A stretch of 46,811 nt of DNA from Bacteroidales bacterium UBA1794 (GCA_002315435.1 DCFW01000015.1:1-46811); one strand, 5' to 3'; numbered from the stretch's first letter, positions 26,326 through 35,966 are shown. Notes: generated by a model from the sequence alone, not told the origin. Translations and numbers: made by a program.

Positions 26326-26355
26326 CAAATATAGACTTTTTCAATTATAATTCAA
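26326..26355 (-). promoter_or_regulatory. Promoter of the lipoprotein-rsmG operon
   Basis: Read leftward, TTG (26355-26353), 19 bases, then TATATTTG (26333-26326) matches the Bacteroidetes consensus. It places the transcription start near 26319, which excludes the upstream ATG at 26328 and supports the lipoprotein start at 26298. Confidence 0.72.
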
Positions 26356-26510
26356 GGATATAATGAATGAAATATTATGTAATCCAATACAAAATTCTAA
26401 CGAACCATTTGTTCGCTTGTAAACCTTCCTACTAGTATTCTTTCCACTACACAGCTGCATTCCATAGAATACAAAGGAGCTTTCTTCAAAATAGTAAGCA
26501 GCATTTTCAT

Positions 26511-26598
26511 TTTCTACAACTGTAAAAAAGCATTTCTACAACCGTAGAACTGTATTGTTACGGCTGTGGAAATGCTTTTCTACGGCCGTAGAAATATC
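26511..26598. repeat. Four palindromic repeats on an exact 22-bp pitch
   Basis: Four imperfect copies of an 18-bp palindrome start at 26511, 26533, 26555 and 26577. The last is a perfect palindrome, TTTCTACGGCCGTAGAAA. Each unit has 8-base arms, a 2-base centre and a 4-base spacer, making 22 bp, about two helical turns. A degenerate further unit may lie at 26481-26503. The array fills the 377-bp gap between tatC and the rsmG-operon promoter; no gene is visible in that gap. Confidence 0.85.
26524..26579 (-). terminator. Long hairpin, probable terminator of the tatA-tatC operon
   Basis: Arms 26526-26546 and 26559-26579 (21 bases each, 12-base loop) pair throughout except for two positions that form G-U pairs in RNA on one strand. 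Read leftward it runs into TTTTTT, giving a terminator-like end about 100 bases after the tatC stop. It is built from copies 2 and 3 of the 22-bp palindrome array. Confidence 0.6.
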
Positions 26599-26675
26599 TT
26601 TTGGATGTGGAGAGATGATGGTATCGTCGTTTACAGTCTTAAGTATTCAGGAAGACTTTGAAAAGATTCCAGGGA

Positions 26676-27473
26676 TCAAGCAGGTTTTATTGCCTTTTTG
26701 TCCCTTATAACCAAAATGCTCAATTCATACAACAATATCAACGGCAACGATACGATGGTAAGGGTGAATGGATCACCTGTTGGGGTGATCACTGCTGCCA
26801 ATATAACGATAGCGACAATGGCATGTCTTTGATATTTGATCAACATACTTTTCTTCAATATGCCGAAAACAGCCAATAACCAAGTCACTAACGGCATCTC
26901 AAACACAACTCCCATAATGAGTAGCATCATCATAAAGTTGTCAATATAGCTGCCAAATGAAAGGGTGTTTATAATCTCGCTGCTGAGATTATAGTTTACT
27001 AAAAAGCGCAGGGTTAACGGAAAGATAAAGAAATATCCTACCGCTACTCCTGCGTAAAACAATACGGTTCCCATGCTAAAGGCCGTCACCACATAACGCT
27101 TCTCGCGTGTATATAATGCAGGGCCCACAAACGTCCACAGTTGCCACAATAACAAGGGCATACATACCAGACAAGCAATCCAGAAAGAAGTGTTAAGGTG
27201 CGTCATAAACTGATCGGTCAAATTGATATTGATCAATCTCACACTATAAGGCTGCATGAAGAAATCACTTGACGACCCTATCAACTCCCCTAACTTGTGA
27301 AGCCATACATACAATATAAAATTGTGATGGCATGGAGCCAATATTACACTGTTGAATATATAGGGAACAAGACAAAATGCCCCACCGAAACAGACGAGAA
27401 GAACCACACCGATGCGGAAAATCACTTTACGCAATTCTCCCACGTGGTCCCAGAAAGACATTTCTTCAAACAT
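26676..27473 (-). CDS. tatC: Sec-independent protein translocase subunit TatC
   Basis: This 265-residue inner-membrane protein is the core of the twin-arginine translocase, which recognises Tat signal peptides and exports folded proteins. It has the expected six hydrophobic segments and family sequence: MSFWDHVGELRKVIFRIGVV at the start, WTFVGPALYTREKRYVV near residue 123, and the fourth and fifth helix region with FIFPLTLRFLVNY. The start at 27473 (MFEEMSFWDH) gives a 10-base gap after the tatA stop. There is no tatB, so this is a minimal TatAC system, the last two genes of the GSCFA-murF/alr-tatA-tatC operon. Confidence 0.95.
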   Translation of the reverse strand: MFEEMSFWDHVGELRKVIFRIGVVLLVCFGGAFCLVPYIFNSVILAPCHHNFILYVWLHKLGELIGSSSDFFMQPYSVRLININLTDQFMTHLNTSFWIACLVCMPLLLWQLWTFVGPALYTREKRYVVTAFSMGTVLFYAGVAVGYFFIFPLTLRFLVNYNLSSEIINTLSFGSYIDNFMMMLLIMGVVFEMPLVTWLLAVFGILKKSMLIKYQRHAIVAIVILAAVITPTGDPFTLTIVSLPLILLYELSILVIRDKKAIKPA

Positions 27474-27483
27474 TCCGAATCAG

Positions 27484-27726
27484 TTATGCTTTACCTTTTT
27501 CGTCCTTATCTTCCTTCTCTTCTTTTTTCTCTACAGGATCGTCCAGTTCCTTTTTAATGCTGTCCTGAGCTTCATTCATTCCTTCTTTGAAGCTTTTCAC
27601 TCCTTTGCCCAATCCTTTCATCAGTTCGGGGATCTTCTTACCGCCAAACAATAAAAGAACCAATAAAGCAATCAATAAAATCTCGGGCGCACCCAAATTC
27701 AAAAACAACAGTGTACTCATATTCAT
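27484..27726 (-). CDS. tatA: Twin-arginine translocase subunit TatA
   Basis: This 80-residue protein has the TatA layout: a short N-terminal membrane helix (LGAPEILLIALLVLLLFGG), a hinge, an amphipathic helix (KKIPELMKGLGKGVKSFKEG) and a highly charged Lys/Glu/Asp tail. TatA forms the translocation pore with TatC, encoded 10 bases downstream. A second possible start is Met3 (base 27720). It follows the murF/alr fusion gene by 11 bases and is probably cotranscribed with it. Confidence 0.94.
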   Translation of the reverse strand: MNMSTLLFLNLGAPEILLIALLVLLLFGGKKIPELMKGLGKGVKSFKEGMNEAQDSIKKELDDPVEKKEEKEDKDEKGKA

Positions 27727-27737
27727 TTTTATTATAT

Positions 27738-30215
27738 TTAATCTTCTTGGAAATAAACACGTTTCACTCTCTCGCTTATGCTTGTGAGTATCTCGTAAGG
27801 AATCGTCTCCAATATATCGCTCAGTGTGGTCACCGGTAGATTCTTTCCGAAAATCTCTACCGAGTCACCCTCTTTGCAATCAATATCGGTCACATCTATC
27901 ATCGCCACATCCATGCAAATATTACCAACATAGGGTGCTTTCTGTCCATTCACCAAACAGTATGCATGTCTGTTTCCCAACCGACGATTCAATCCGTCAG
28001 CATAGCCTATTGGAATATCCGCAATACGTGAATCACGAGTTAATACGCCTTTCCTACTGTACCCTACGGTGTCTTCAGCAGGCACATCATGTATCTGCAA
28101 GATAGTAGTTTTTAAAGTGGAAACCGTGTTCAATATGCGATTATCTATGGCACTGATACCATACAAACCGATTCCTAAACGACACATATCGAACTGTGCT
28201 CCGGGGAATCTCTCAATACCTGCCGAATTCAATATATGACGTAATATCTTATGTGGGAAAGCTTCTTGCAATTTATCGGATGCCTCTTTGAAAATATCAA
28301 TCTGTTTACGAGAGAATGCATCAAAGCGTTCACTGTCACTTCCTACAAAATGTGAGAAGATGGAACGTGGCAACACTGTATTCTGCCCTTTCAATCGTTC
28401 AATGAGTTGAGGAACCTCTTCCGGCATAAATCCCATGCGGTGCATACCTGTATCGATCTTCACATGAATCGGGAAGTTGGTTATGCCATACTTACGTCCT
28501 TCGTGTATCAAAGCATCCAACAGTCTGAAACTATATACTTCGGGTTCGAGACGATAATCAAACAATGTCTTCATTGCGCTCATCTCGGGATTCATAATAA
28601 TAATATTGCTGCGAATGCCTGCTTTACGCAAATCCGATCCTTCGTCTGCTACGGCAACGGCTAAGTAATCTACCTGATGATCCTGCAAAGTTTTAGCTAC
28701 TTCAAAGGATCCTGCACCATAAGCAGAAGCCTTCACCATGCACACCAACTTTGTTTCGGGCTTTAACTTTGAACGATAGAAATTAAGGTTTGCCACCAAA
28801 GCATTCAAATTCACCTCAAGTATCGTTTCATGTACCTTCAGTTCCAGAGATTCACTAATTTGCTCCAATGCAAATTTGCGTGAGCCTTTGATTAAAACAA
28901 CTTCATTATGCAACCTCTTAAACTCACGACTCTTCAAGAAGTCGTTAGCGGTAGGGTAAAAGTATTTTTCAGTATTGAAACGTTTGGCGGCCGAACTGAT
29001 ATCAGGGCCGATACCGATTAATTTATTTATTCCTTTGCTTTCAACCAACTGAGCTACTTCACGATAAAGAGAAGTGACTGTACGGCCTGTTTCAAAAATA
29101 TCGCTCAGAATAAGCGTACGCTTCATTCCACGAGCTTCTGAACGACGATAAAGGAAATCCAGTGCAATGTTCAGCGAAGACATATCGCTATTGTAAGTAT
29201 CATTGATCAATACACATTCATTCTTTCCTTCCTTCACTTCCAGCCGCATAGCTACCGGATCCAACTTTGCCATACGCTCAACAATCACTTCGGGTGGAAC
29301 CATCAAATAAAGGCAAGTTGCCAAACAATTTATTGAATTTTCAATAGAAGCCTCATCACAGAACGGAATGGTATATTTATCACTAATCCCTATATATTGA
29401 TAAGAGATTGTGGTGCTGTCGTCACTTTTTTCAATGTTTGAGATAAACAAGGGACGTTCGGCATCAGGTTTCTCCGAATCAAAACGACTCCATGCTATTT
29501 CTTTTGCAGTAAGCATTGCTTTGGTCACGCAATCGCTTATCATAGGAGAATCACCGTTGTAAATAACTACATCACAGTTTTTAAACAACTGCACTTTCTC
29601 CTGGCACTTTTCTTCTTTCGAGAAGAAATTCTCTTGATGAGCACCGCCTATATTCGTAATTATACCGATTGTAGGACAAATAATACTTTGTAAAGCACGC
29701 ATTTCGCCCATTTCGGAGATACCGGCTTCAAAGATTCCCAATTGGCTCTGTTCATTCAACTGCCATACCGATAAGGGTACACCAATCTGTGAATTATAGC
29801 TGCGAGGCGAACGGGTAATCACTTTATCCGGACCTAACAATTGATATAACCACTCTTTCACTACGGTCTTACCGTTACTTCCCGTTACACCTATGATAGG
29901 GATTTGAAATCTTTGGCGATGAGCCTCTGTCAGTTGCTGCAATGCCTTCAACGGATTAGGCACTACAAGAAAAATCCCATCAGGAAAAGATCCCTTGGGT
30001 ACCTGACTTACCACAAAAGCACGAACTCCGTGGCGATACAAGTCAGGGATATATTTATGTCCATCATTTCGTTTGCTCTTTAAAGCGAAGAAAAGAGTTT
30101 CATCAGGGAAACAAAGTGAACGGCTGTCAGTAAGCAACCACTCGATCGATCCTTGAAAATTACCCACACATTCAGTGTGGATTACTTTTGTAATTTCATT
30201 TATCGAATACAACAT
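27738..30215 (-). CDS. Bifunctional MurF ligase / alanine racemase
   Basis: This 825-residue fusion covers two steps of D-alanine supply for peptidoglycan. Residues 1-450 are MurF, UDP-N-acetylmuramoyl-tripeptide:D-Ala-D-Ala ligase, with the ATP loop GVTGSNGKTVVKEWL near residue 110, INDTYNSDMSSLNIAL and a C-terminal VLIKGSRKFALEQI. Residues 455-825 are a PLP-dependent alanine racemase with the PLP Lys495 in CMVKASAYGAG, HVKIDTGMHRMGF, and GYSRKGVLT carrying the probable catalytic Tyr. The fused arrangement is common in Bacteroidetes. It overlaps the upstream GSCFA gene by 16 bases and precedes tatA by 11. Confidence 0.95.
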   Translation of the reverse strand: MLYSINEITKVIHTECVGNFQGSIEWLLTDSRSLCFPDETLFFALKSKRNDGHKYIPDLYRHGVRAFVVSQVPKGSFPDGIFLVVPNPLKALQQLTEAHRQRFQIPIIGVTGSNGKTVVKEWLYQLLGPDKVITRSPRSYNSQIGVPLSVWQLNEQSQLGIFEAGISEMGEMRALQSIICPTIGIITNIGGAHQENFFSKEEKCQEKVQLFKNCDVVIYNGDSPMISDCVTKAMLTAKEIAWSRFDSEKPDAERPLFISNIEKSDDSTTISYQYIGISDKYTIPFCDEASIENSINCLATCLYLMVPPEVIVERMAKLDPVAMRLEVKEGKNECVLINDTYNSDMSSLNIALDFLYRRSEARGMKRTLILSDIFETGRTVTSLYREVAQLVESKGINKLIGIGPDISSAAKRFNTEKYFYPTANDFLKSREFKRLHNEVVLIKGSRKFALEQISESLELKVHETILEVNLNALVANLNFYRSKLKPETKLVCMVKASAYGAGSFEVAKTLQDHQVDYLAVAVADEGSDLRKAGIRSNIIIMNPEMSAMKTLFDYRLEPEVYSFRLLDALIHEGRKYGITNFPIHVKIDTGMHRMGFMPEEVPQLIERLKGQNTVLPRSIFSHFVGSDSERFDAFSRKQIDIFKEASDKLQEAFPHKILRHILNSAGIERFPGAQFDMCRLGIGLYGISAIDNRILNTVSTLKTTILQIHDVPAEDTVGYSRKGVLTRDSRIADIPIGYADGLNRRLGNRHAYCLVNGQKAPYVGNICMDVAMIDVTDIDCKEGDSVEIFGKNLPVTTLSDILETIPYEILTSISERVKRVYFQED

Positions 30216-31159
30216 ATTTTATTTATTTCTTTTGAGACATCTAAATAAGGGTATTTTTCTTTAAGTTGCTTTATATTTAACAGTAATTTGTTTAAAAAAT
30301 CATGATATTCACATGAATCAGGGTGCAGCGGACGATGTTCCAATGCTTTTGTTATCCTTTCCACTTCGGTCATGACCTTCTGTGTATCTGCTGTAAAGCA
30401 ACTCTGTGTAAATTTTTCCCAAATGTAATTTTCAGCAACTATTGAAAGATGTGTCATGTCCTCTGCATAAAAACGGTAGTCACGCAATTCATCATTTACT
30501 ATCTCATACGAAGGGAAATAATGAACGGTGGCAGGTGATAATTGCTGCAATTTGTCAATAGCCAGCAACAATGTGGCTTTGCTCAACTGATTCATGTGAA
30601 GTCCATCACGCAAGTGACGTATCGGACTTACAGAGAACAGGAATTGAGCTCTTCCTACCCAAGGTATCCAAGCCTCCACTATTTCATCTACCGTCAAGCG
30701 TTCACACACAAAATCAGAAGCCGGTAACTTGTGGCAATTAGCCACCACTCCGTAGGCATCCTTATATACATAAGCACTACCTAATGTGACGACAACGCAA
30801 GTAGCCTTTGGAAAGGATTCAACAGCCTTACCAAACTCTTCATTGATATGTGTGAGAGTCTGTTCTTGATCAGCATTTGAGAATGCACCATGATGCATCC
30901 GACTATGCCATAATCCTTGATGTTGGAATAATTCATCAGATGTAAATGATTTGCCACTCCGCAATCGTTCCAACGCATTCAGAATGCTTATCGGATTGTA
31001 AAGCGTACCAAAGGGATTTATCATACACGGCAACTTGACCCGTTGCATACGTTCGCCCATATTATCGGCAAAGCACGAACCCAACACAAGCATAGGACTC
31101 TCATAGTCAAGTGTTAGTAACTGCGAAGGTAATTGTACCGGAGTTGATAATCTTATCAT
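30200..31159 (-). CDS. GSCFA-domain protein
   Basis: This 319-residue protein shows the family's name motif, MLVLGSCFADNMGERM, near residue 25, then MINPFGTLYNPISILNALER and the later FFPSYEIVNDELRDYRFYAEDM-type region (PSYEIVNDELRDYRF), with DMTHLS and a final YEYH-like segment. GSCFA proteins are related to SGNH/GDSL hydrolases, with Ser in GSCF and Asp/His in a D-x-x-H-type motif near the C-terminus, but their substrate is not established. It is the first gene of the leftward operon and overlaps murF/alr by 16 bases, so a role in the cell envelope is reasonable but unproven. There is no signal peptide. Confidence 0.87.
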   Translation of the reverse strand: MIRLSTPVQLPSQLLTLDYESPMLVLGSCFADNMGERMQRVKLPCMINPFGTLYNPISILNALERLRSGKSFTSDELFQHQGLWHSRMHHGAFSNADQEQTLTHINEEFGKAVESFPKATCVVVTLGSAYVYKDAYGVVANCHKLPASDFVCERLTVDEIVEAWIPWVGRAQFLFSVSPIRHLRDGLHMNQLSKATLLLAIDKLQQLSPATVHYFPSYEIVNDELRDYRFYAEDMTHLSIVAENYIWEKFTQSCFTADTQKVMTEVERITKALEHRPLHPDSCEYHDFLNKLLLNIKQLKEKYPYLDVSKEINKICCIR

Positions 31160-31196
31160 TAACCTACTATTTCATTTGTTTTCTGAAAATTCAATG

Positions 31197-31235
31197 CAAA
31201 AGTAAGCATCTTATAAATATTTTATTCTAAATTTG
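31197..31235. promoter_or_regulatory. Divergent promoter region, GSCFA operon and dxs
   Basis: Leftward, TACTTTTG (31204-31197) lies 38 bases before the GSCFA start. Rightward, TAAATTTG (31228-31235) lies 21 bases before the dxs start. Both fit the Bacteroidetes -7 box, but neither has a clear TTTG partner 19 bases upstream, so the calls rest on the -7 elements and position. Confidence 0.5.
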
Positions 31236-31256
31236 TGAAAAAATTCATCTATTATA

Positions 31257-33158
31257 GTGAATAAAGACGTAACTTATAAATTGCTTACTAATATAGATAG
31301 CCCCTACGACTTAAGGAAATTAAGCGTAGATCAACTACCTGAACTTTGCAGTGAATTGAGGAATGACATTGTTGATGAGCTTAGTTGCAACCCCGGACAT
31401 TTAGCGTCCAACTTAGGTACTGTAGAGCTGACTGTAGCTTTGCATTACGTATTCAACACACCTTATGACCGGATTGTATGGGATGTAGGACATCAAGCCT
31501 ATGGTCACAAGATCCTTACAGGTCGCCGTGATGCCTTTCACACCAATCGTCGGTTCCATGGTATCCGCCCTTTCCCTTCACCGGAAGAGAGCGAATATGA
31601 TTCATTCATCTGCGGACATGCATCAAACTCTATATCTGCAGCCTTAGGTATGGCCGTAGCCTCAAAGATCAAAGGTGAAACCAAACGCCACATTGTAGCG
31701 GTTATCGGTGACGGTGCCATGAGTGGAGGTTTGGCTTTTGAAGGACTGAACAATGCAGCCTCAACACCCAATGATTTACTCATCATTCTCAACGACAACA
31801 ATATGTCTATTGACCACAGTGTCGGAGGAATGAAAGATTATTTGCTTAATCTTACAACAAGCAACAGTTACAACCGCTTTCGATATAAAATAGCCAAACA
31901 ATTGTTCAGCTTGGGCATATTGAATGACGAGCGCCGTCGTGCTGTAATCAGACTGAATAATAGTTTGAAATCATTCATTACCAAACAACAAAACATTTTC
32001 GAGGGAATGGATATTCGTTACTTCGGTCCTTTTGACGGTAACAATATAGCGAATCTTATAAAGGTAATGCGTGACATCAAAGATATGAAAGGCCCTAAAA
32101 TCCTACATCTTCACACTGTGAAAGGAAAAGGATTCAAACCGGCTGAGAAATCGGCCAATGTATGGCATGCACCGGGATGTTTTGATCCTAACACCGGCGA
32201 ACGCATTGAAGAGAACACCGAAGGCATGCCTCGCAAGTTTCAAACCGTATTCGGAGAGACATTGCTTGAACTGGCAAAAAAGAATAACAAAATCGTAGGT
32301 ATCACACCGGCTATGCCATCAGGATGTTCAATGAATATCATGATGAAAGAGATGCCGGACCGTGCTTTCGACGTAGGTATTGCCGAAGGGCATGCCGTAA
32401 CCTTCAGCGGAGGCTTGGCAAAAGAGGGTTTGATTCCATTTTGCAATATATACTCGGCTTTCTCGCAACGAGCTTTTGACAATATCATTCATGATGTAGC
32501 CATACTTAAACTGCCTGTTGTGCTTTGCTTGGATCGTTCGGGACTTGTAGGCGAAGACGGCCCTACTCATCACGGGGCATTTGATATGGCATTCTTACGC
32601 CCCATCCCCAACCTGACTATTGCATCACCTTATGATGAATGCGAGTTAAGGAATCTGATGTATACGGCACAATTACCGGATAAGGGTCCTTTTGTCATCC
32701 GTTACCCACGCGGAAGAGGTTCTGTAGTAGATTGGAGACAACCTATGCAAGAAATACCTGTAGGCAAAGGACGCTGTTTGAAAGAAGGCAAAGATTTGGC
32801 AATCATATCCATAGGTCCTATAGGAACTGCGGTAAAGAGAGCTATCGAGCAAGCTGAAAAAGAGAATGATATAAGTGTTGCACACTATGATCTTCGGTTC
32901 TTGAAACCGCTTGATGAAGAGATGCTTGATGAGATAGGCACTAAATTCAAGCACGTAATCACTATTGAGGACGGAGTGATCAAAGGAGGAATGGGCACAG
33001 CCGTACTTGAATACACTACGGACAAAGGATATAACATCAGTTATACTCACATGGGATTACCTGATAACTTTGTTGAACATGGAGATTTAAAAAGCCTCCG
33101 TAACTTATGTCATCTTGATAAAGATAGTATTTATAAAGAAATTATAGCAAACGTATGA
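31257..33158 (+). CDS. dxs: 1-deoxy-D-xylulose-5-phosphate synthase
   Basis: This 633-residue thiamine-diphosphate enzyme condenses pyruvate and glyceraldehyde-3-phosphate into DXP, the first step of the MEP isoprenoid pathway. Visible marks are ELSCNPGHLASNLGTVELTV, the TPP/metal motif GDGAMSGGLAFEGLNNAA ending in LNDNNMSID, the DVGIAEGHAVTFSGG region with the catalytic Glu, and DRSGLVGEDGPTHHG. The length is normal. The start is GTG (base 31257); no ATG precedes the conserved sequence. Its last four bases overlap the trkA start (ATGA), so the two are translationally coupled. Confidence 0.95.
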   Translation: MNKDVTYKLLTNIDSPYDLRKLSVDQLPELCSELRNDIVDELSCNPGHLASNLGTVELTVALHYVFNTPYDRIVWDVGHQAYGHKILTGRRDAFHTNRRFHGIRPFPSPEESEYDSFICGHASNSISAALGMAVASKIKGETKRHIVAVIGDGAMSGGLAFEGLNNAASTPNDLLIILNDNNMSIDHSVGGMKDYLLNLTTSNSYNRFRYKIAKQLFSLGILNDERRRAVIRLNNSLKSFITKQQNIFEGMDIRYFGPFDGNNIANLIKVMRDIKDMKGPKILHLHTVKGKGFKPAEKSANVWHAPGCFDPNTGERIEENTEGMPRKFQTVFGETLLELAKKNNKIVGITPAMPSGCSMNIMMKEMPDRAFDVGIAEGHAVTFSGGLAKEGLIPFCNIYSAFSQRAFDNIIHDVAILKLPVVLCLDRSGLVGEDGPTHHGAFDMAFLRPIPNLTIASPYDECELRNLMYTAQLPDKGPFVIRYPRGRGSVVDWRQPMQEIPVGKGRCLKEGKDLAIISIGPIGTAVKRAIEQAEKENDISVAHYDLRFLKPLDEEMLDEIGTKFKHVITIEDGVIKGGMGTAVLEYTTDKGYNISYTHMGLPDNFVEHGDLKSLRNLCHLDKDSIYKEIIANV

Positions 33159-34498
33159 AAATAATCATCGGTGGAGCCGGAGCCGTGGGAACACATCTGG
33201 CAGAATTGTTATCGCGTGAAAATCAAGACATCATTATCATGGATGATGATAATGATCGATTGGACCCGTTAAGAAACCGATATGACCTGATGGCCGTTAC
33301 CGGTTCTCCGTCATCAATCAAAGCTTTGCAGGAAGTGGGCGTTTCCGATGCAGACTTATTTATTGCCGTTACGCCCGATGAAAATCGCAACCTTACCGCA
33401 TGCATGCTTGCTTCTAAATTGGGAGTCAAAAAGACCGTTGCCCGCATTGATAATGATGAATACCAACAACCTGGTAATATTGAATTCTTTCAAAAATTGG
33501 GAGTCGACTCACTCATCTATCCGGAAATGCTTGCTGCACGCGAAATCGTTTCGTCTGCCCGCATGAGTTGGGTACGCCAATGGTGGGAATTCGGAGGTGG
33601 ATCACTCATACTTATCGGAGCTAAGATGCGAGAAAAGTGCGAGATACTGGATCGTCCCCTTCGTGAAATAAACTCTGAAGAACCTTATCATATCGTAGCA
33701 ATCAAACGCGACGGAGAAACAATTATTCCCCGTGGAAAAGATACGGTAAAGCTTCATGACATTGTGTTTTTTACCACTACGCCGCAATACGTTCCTTATG
33801 TACGCAAGATCGCAGGCAAAGAGGATTATGCTGATGTGAAAAAGGTTATGATTATGGGTGGAAGCCGCATTGGTGTTCGCACTTCACAACTTATGCCGGA
33901 CTATATGTCGGTGAAAATCATTGAAAAAGACCTCGCACGATGTGAACACATTACGACTGAAATAAATAAGAAAGCCATTATCATCAACGGTGACGGACGA
34001 GATCTTGATTTGCTCAATGAAGAGGGAATAAAAGATACGGATGCATTCATTGCCTTAACCGGAAATGCCGAAATAAATATATTGGCTTGTCTCAACGCCA
34101 AACGCATGGGCATTAAGAAAACGGTAGCCGAAGTGGAAACTCTCGACTATATTTCCATGGCTGAAAGTCTTGATATCGGTACAATCATCAATAAAAAGAA
34201 GATAGCAGCCAGTCACATCTACCAAATGATGCTTGACGAAGATGTGAGCAATGTGAAATGTCTTACTTTCTCAAATGCCGATGTGGCGGAATACACCGTG
34301 GGTGAAAACGATGGAATAGCCAAAGGCTTTGTTAAAGATCTGGAATTGCCGGAAGGTGCCACCATAGGTGGAGTCATCCGTGACGGAAAAGGAATTGTAG
34401 TGAATGGCAACACTCAAATTATAAAGGGTGACCATGTAGTGATGTTCTGTTTGGGCCAAGGACGGACATTAAAGAAAATAGACAAATTCTTTAGATAA
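33155..34498 (+). CDS. trkA: Trk potassium uptake regulatory subunit TrkA
   Basis: This 447-residue cytoplasmic protein consists of two RCK units. The first has the NAD-binding loop MKIIIGGAGAVGTHLAELL and a TrkA-C domain around residues 140-225. The second starts KKVMIMGGSRIGVRTSQLMP near residue 229 and ends with another TrkA-C domain (AKGFVKDLELPEGATIGGVI). TrkA gates the TrkH potassium channel in response to bound nucleotides. It overlaps dxs by four bases and precedes trkH by 19 bases, giving an apparent dxs-trkA-trkH operon. The last residues, KKIDKFFR, are typical. Confidence 0.94.
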   Translation: MKIIIGGAGAVGTHLAELLSRENQDIIIMDDDNDRLDPLRNRYDLMAVTGSPSSIKALQEVGVSDADLFIAVTPDENRNLTACMLASKLGVKKTVARIDNDEYQQPGNIEFFQKLGVDSLIYPEMLAAREIVSSARMSWVRQWWEFGGGSLILIGAKMREKCEILDRPLREINSEEPYHIVAIKRDGETIIPRGKDTVKLHDIVFFTTTPQYVPYVRKIAGKEDYADVKKVMIMGGSRIGVRTSQLMPDYMSVKIIEKDLARCEHITTEINKKAIIINGDGRDLDLLNEEGIKDTDAFIALTGNAEINILACLNAKRMGIKKTVAEVETLDYISMAESLDIGTIINKKKIAASHIYQMMLDEDVSNVKCLTFSNADVAEYTVGENDGIAKGFVKDLELPEGATIGGVIRDGKGIVVNGNTQIIKGDHVVMFCLGQGRTLKKIDKFFR

Positions 34499-34517
34499 GA
34501 ATATAATATTAGAGATA

Positions 34518-35966
34518 ATGCACGTTAGAATAATTTTAAAGACATTAGGTACACTGTTATTTATAGAAGTAGCTATGTTAGTGATATGTGCTTTCATATC
34601 ATTGGGATATGGTGAGCATGATCTCAACGCATTCTTAACCACAGCCGGAATAGCTTTTGTTTTAGGATCACTACTTTATCCTGCAGGTGCCGACTATGAA
34701 AAGGTACTTACCCGTCGTGACGGATATGTGATTGTCTCAATAGCATGGGTTGTTCTCTCGGCAATAGGCATGCTGCCTTTCATATTCAGCGGATATGTAA
34801 CCAATCCGGCATCCGCTTTCTTTGAAACGGTGTCGGGATTCACAACCACAGGTGCCACTGTGCTTACAAATATTGACCAACTGCCCCACGGATTATTGTT
34901 CTGGCGGAGCCTCACCAACTGGGTAGGCGGATTAGGAATCATATTCTTTACTATCGCCATACTACCGATCTTTGGCATGGGTGGCGTACAGTTATTTGCT
35001 GCAGAATCCATGGGCCCTTCGCAGGGAAAATTACATCCACGTATCAGCGTTGCCACAAAAGAAATTATATTACTCTATTTTTCTATTACCGTATTGCAGA
35101 CAATCCTGTTGTCACTTGGATCCATGCCGATATTCGACAGTATTTGTCATTCCATGTCCACTCTTTCAACCGGAGGATTCTCCACGAGACAAGGAAACAT
35201 AGGCTCTTACCACTCAAGATATATCGAATATGTAACCATTGTTTTCATGCTATTAGGCGGAACCAATTTCTCACTACTTATATTTGTTTGCCGAAAGAAA
35301 TGGAGAAAGCTTCTCTTCGACAGCGAATTCAAATGGTTTATCGGAGCACTCGCAGTGTTTACTGCTATTGTCGCAGTATCTCTTATAGCAAAAGACAGTT
35401 CACATATTGAAGAGACTTTGCGTAAAGCCCTTTTTCAAGTAACATCAACCCTTACTTCCACAGGATTCACCAGTGCTAATTATAGGCTTTGGCCTTCACT
35501 TACATGGGGAATCATGATTCTTGCCATGATTAGTGGAGCATGTTCAGGAAGTACATCCGGTGGTATAAAATGCATTCGCCTTAACGTAATATATAAAGTA
35601 TTTCGTAACGAGATCATGCAAATACTCCACCCTAACGCAGTACTTTCCGTACGTATCAACAATCAGGTAATACCGCAACAAGTAAAAACAGGTATTCTCA
35701 CTTTCACCTTACTCTATGCAGGAGTAGCTATGGTAGGCACGCTTGTACTGATGGGTATGAATATAGGTATCACAGAAAGCATCAGTATGGTCATCTCAAG
35801 TATGGGCAATGATGGTCCGGCATTCGGTGCAACAGGAGTGAATGGCTCTTGGAGCTATCTTCCCGATGCAGCCAAATGGGTTTGCTCTTTTTTAATGCTT
35901 GTCGGTCGTCTTGAAATATTCCCTATTCTACTTATGTTTGCACCGCAATTTTGGAAAAATAAATAA
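34518..35966 (+). CDS. trkH: Trk potassium uptake membrane protein TrkH
   Basis: This 482-residue inner-membrane potassium transporter of the TrkH/KtrB superfamily has four pore-loop repeats that can be seen as SGFTTTGATVLTN, STLSTGGFSTRQ, STLTSTGFTSANY and SSMGNDGPAFGATG. The first three carry the selectivity-filter glycines. The protein has ten or so hydrophobic segments and normal length. It lies 19 bases downstream of trkA, its regulatory partner. Confidence 0.94.
   Translation: MHVRIILKTLGTLLFIEVAMLVICAFISLGYGEHDLNAFLTTAGIAFVLGSLLYPAGADYEKVLTRRDGYVIVSIAWVVLSAIGMLPFIFSGYVTNPASAFFETVSGFTTTGATVLTNIDQLPHGLLFWRSLTNWVGGLGIIFFTIAILPIFGMGGVQLFAAESMGPSQGKLHPRISVATKEIILLYFSITVLQTILLSLGSMPIFDSICHSMSTLSTGGFSTRQGNIGSYHSRYIEYVTIVFMLLGGTNFSLLIFVCRKKWRKLLFDSEFKWFIGALAVFTAIVAVSLIAKDSSHIEETLRKALFQVTSTLTSTGFTSANYRLWPSLTWGIMILAMISGACSGSTSGGIKCIRLNVIYKVFRNEIMQILHPNAVLSVRINNQVIPQQVKTGILTFTLLYAGVAMVGTLVLMGMNIGITESISMVISSMGNDGPAFGATGVNGSWSYLPDAAKWVCSFLMLVGRLEIFPILLMFAPQFWKNK

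Noticed and set aside
26511..26598. CRISPR array
   Set aside because: The units are contiguous 22-bp palindromes with only four bases between them; there are no unique spacers and no cas genes.
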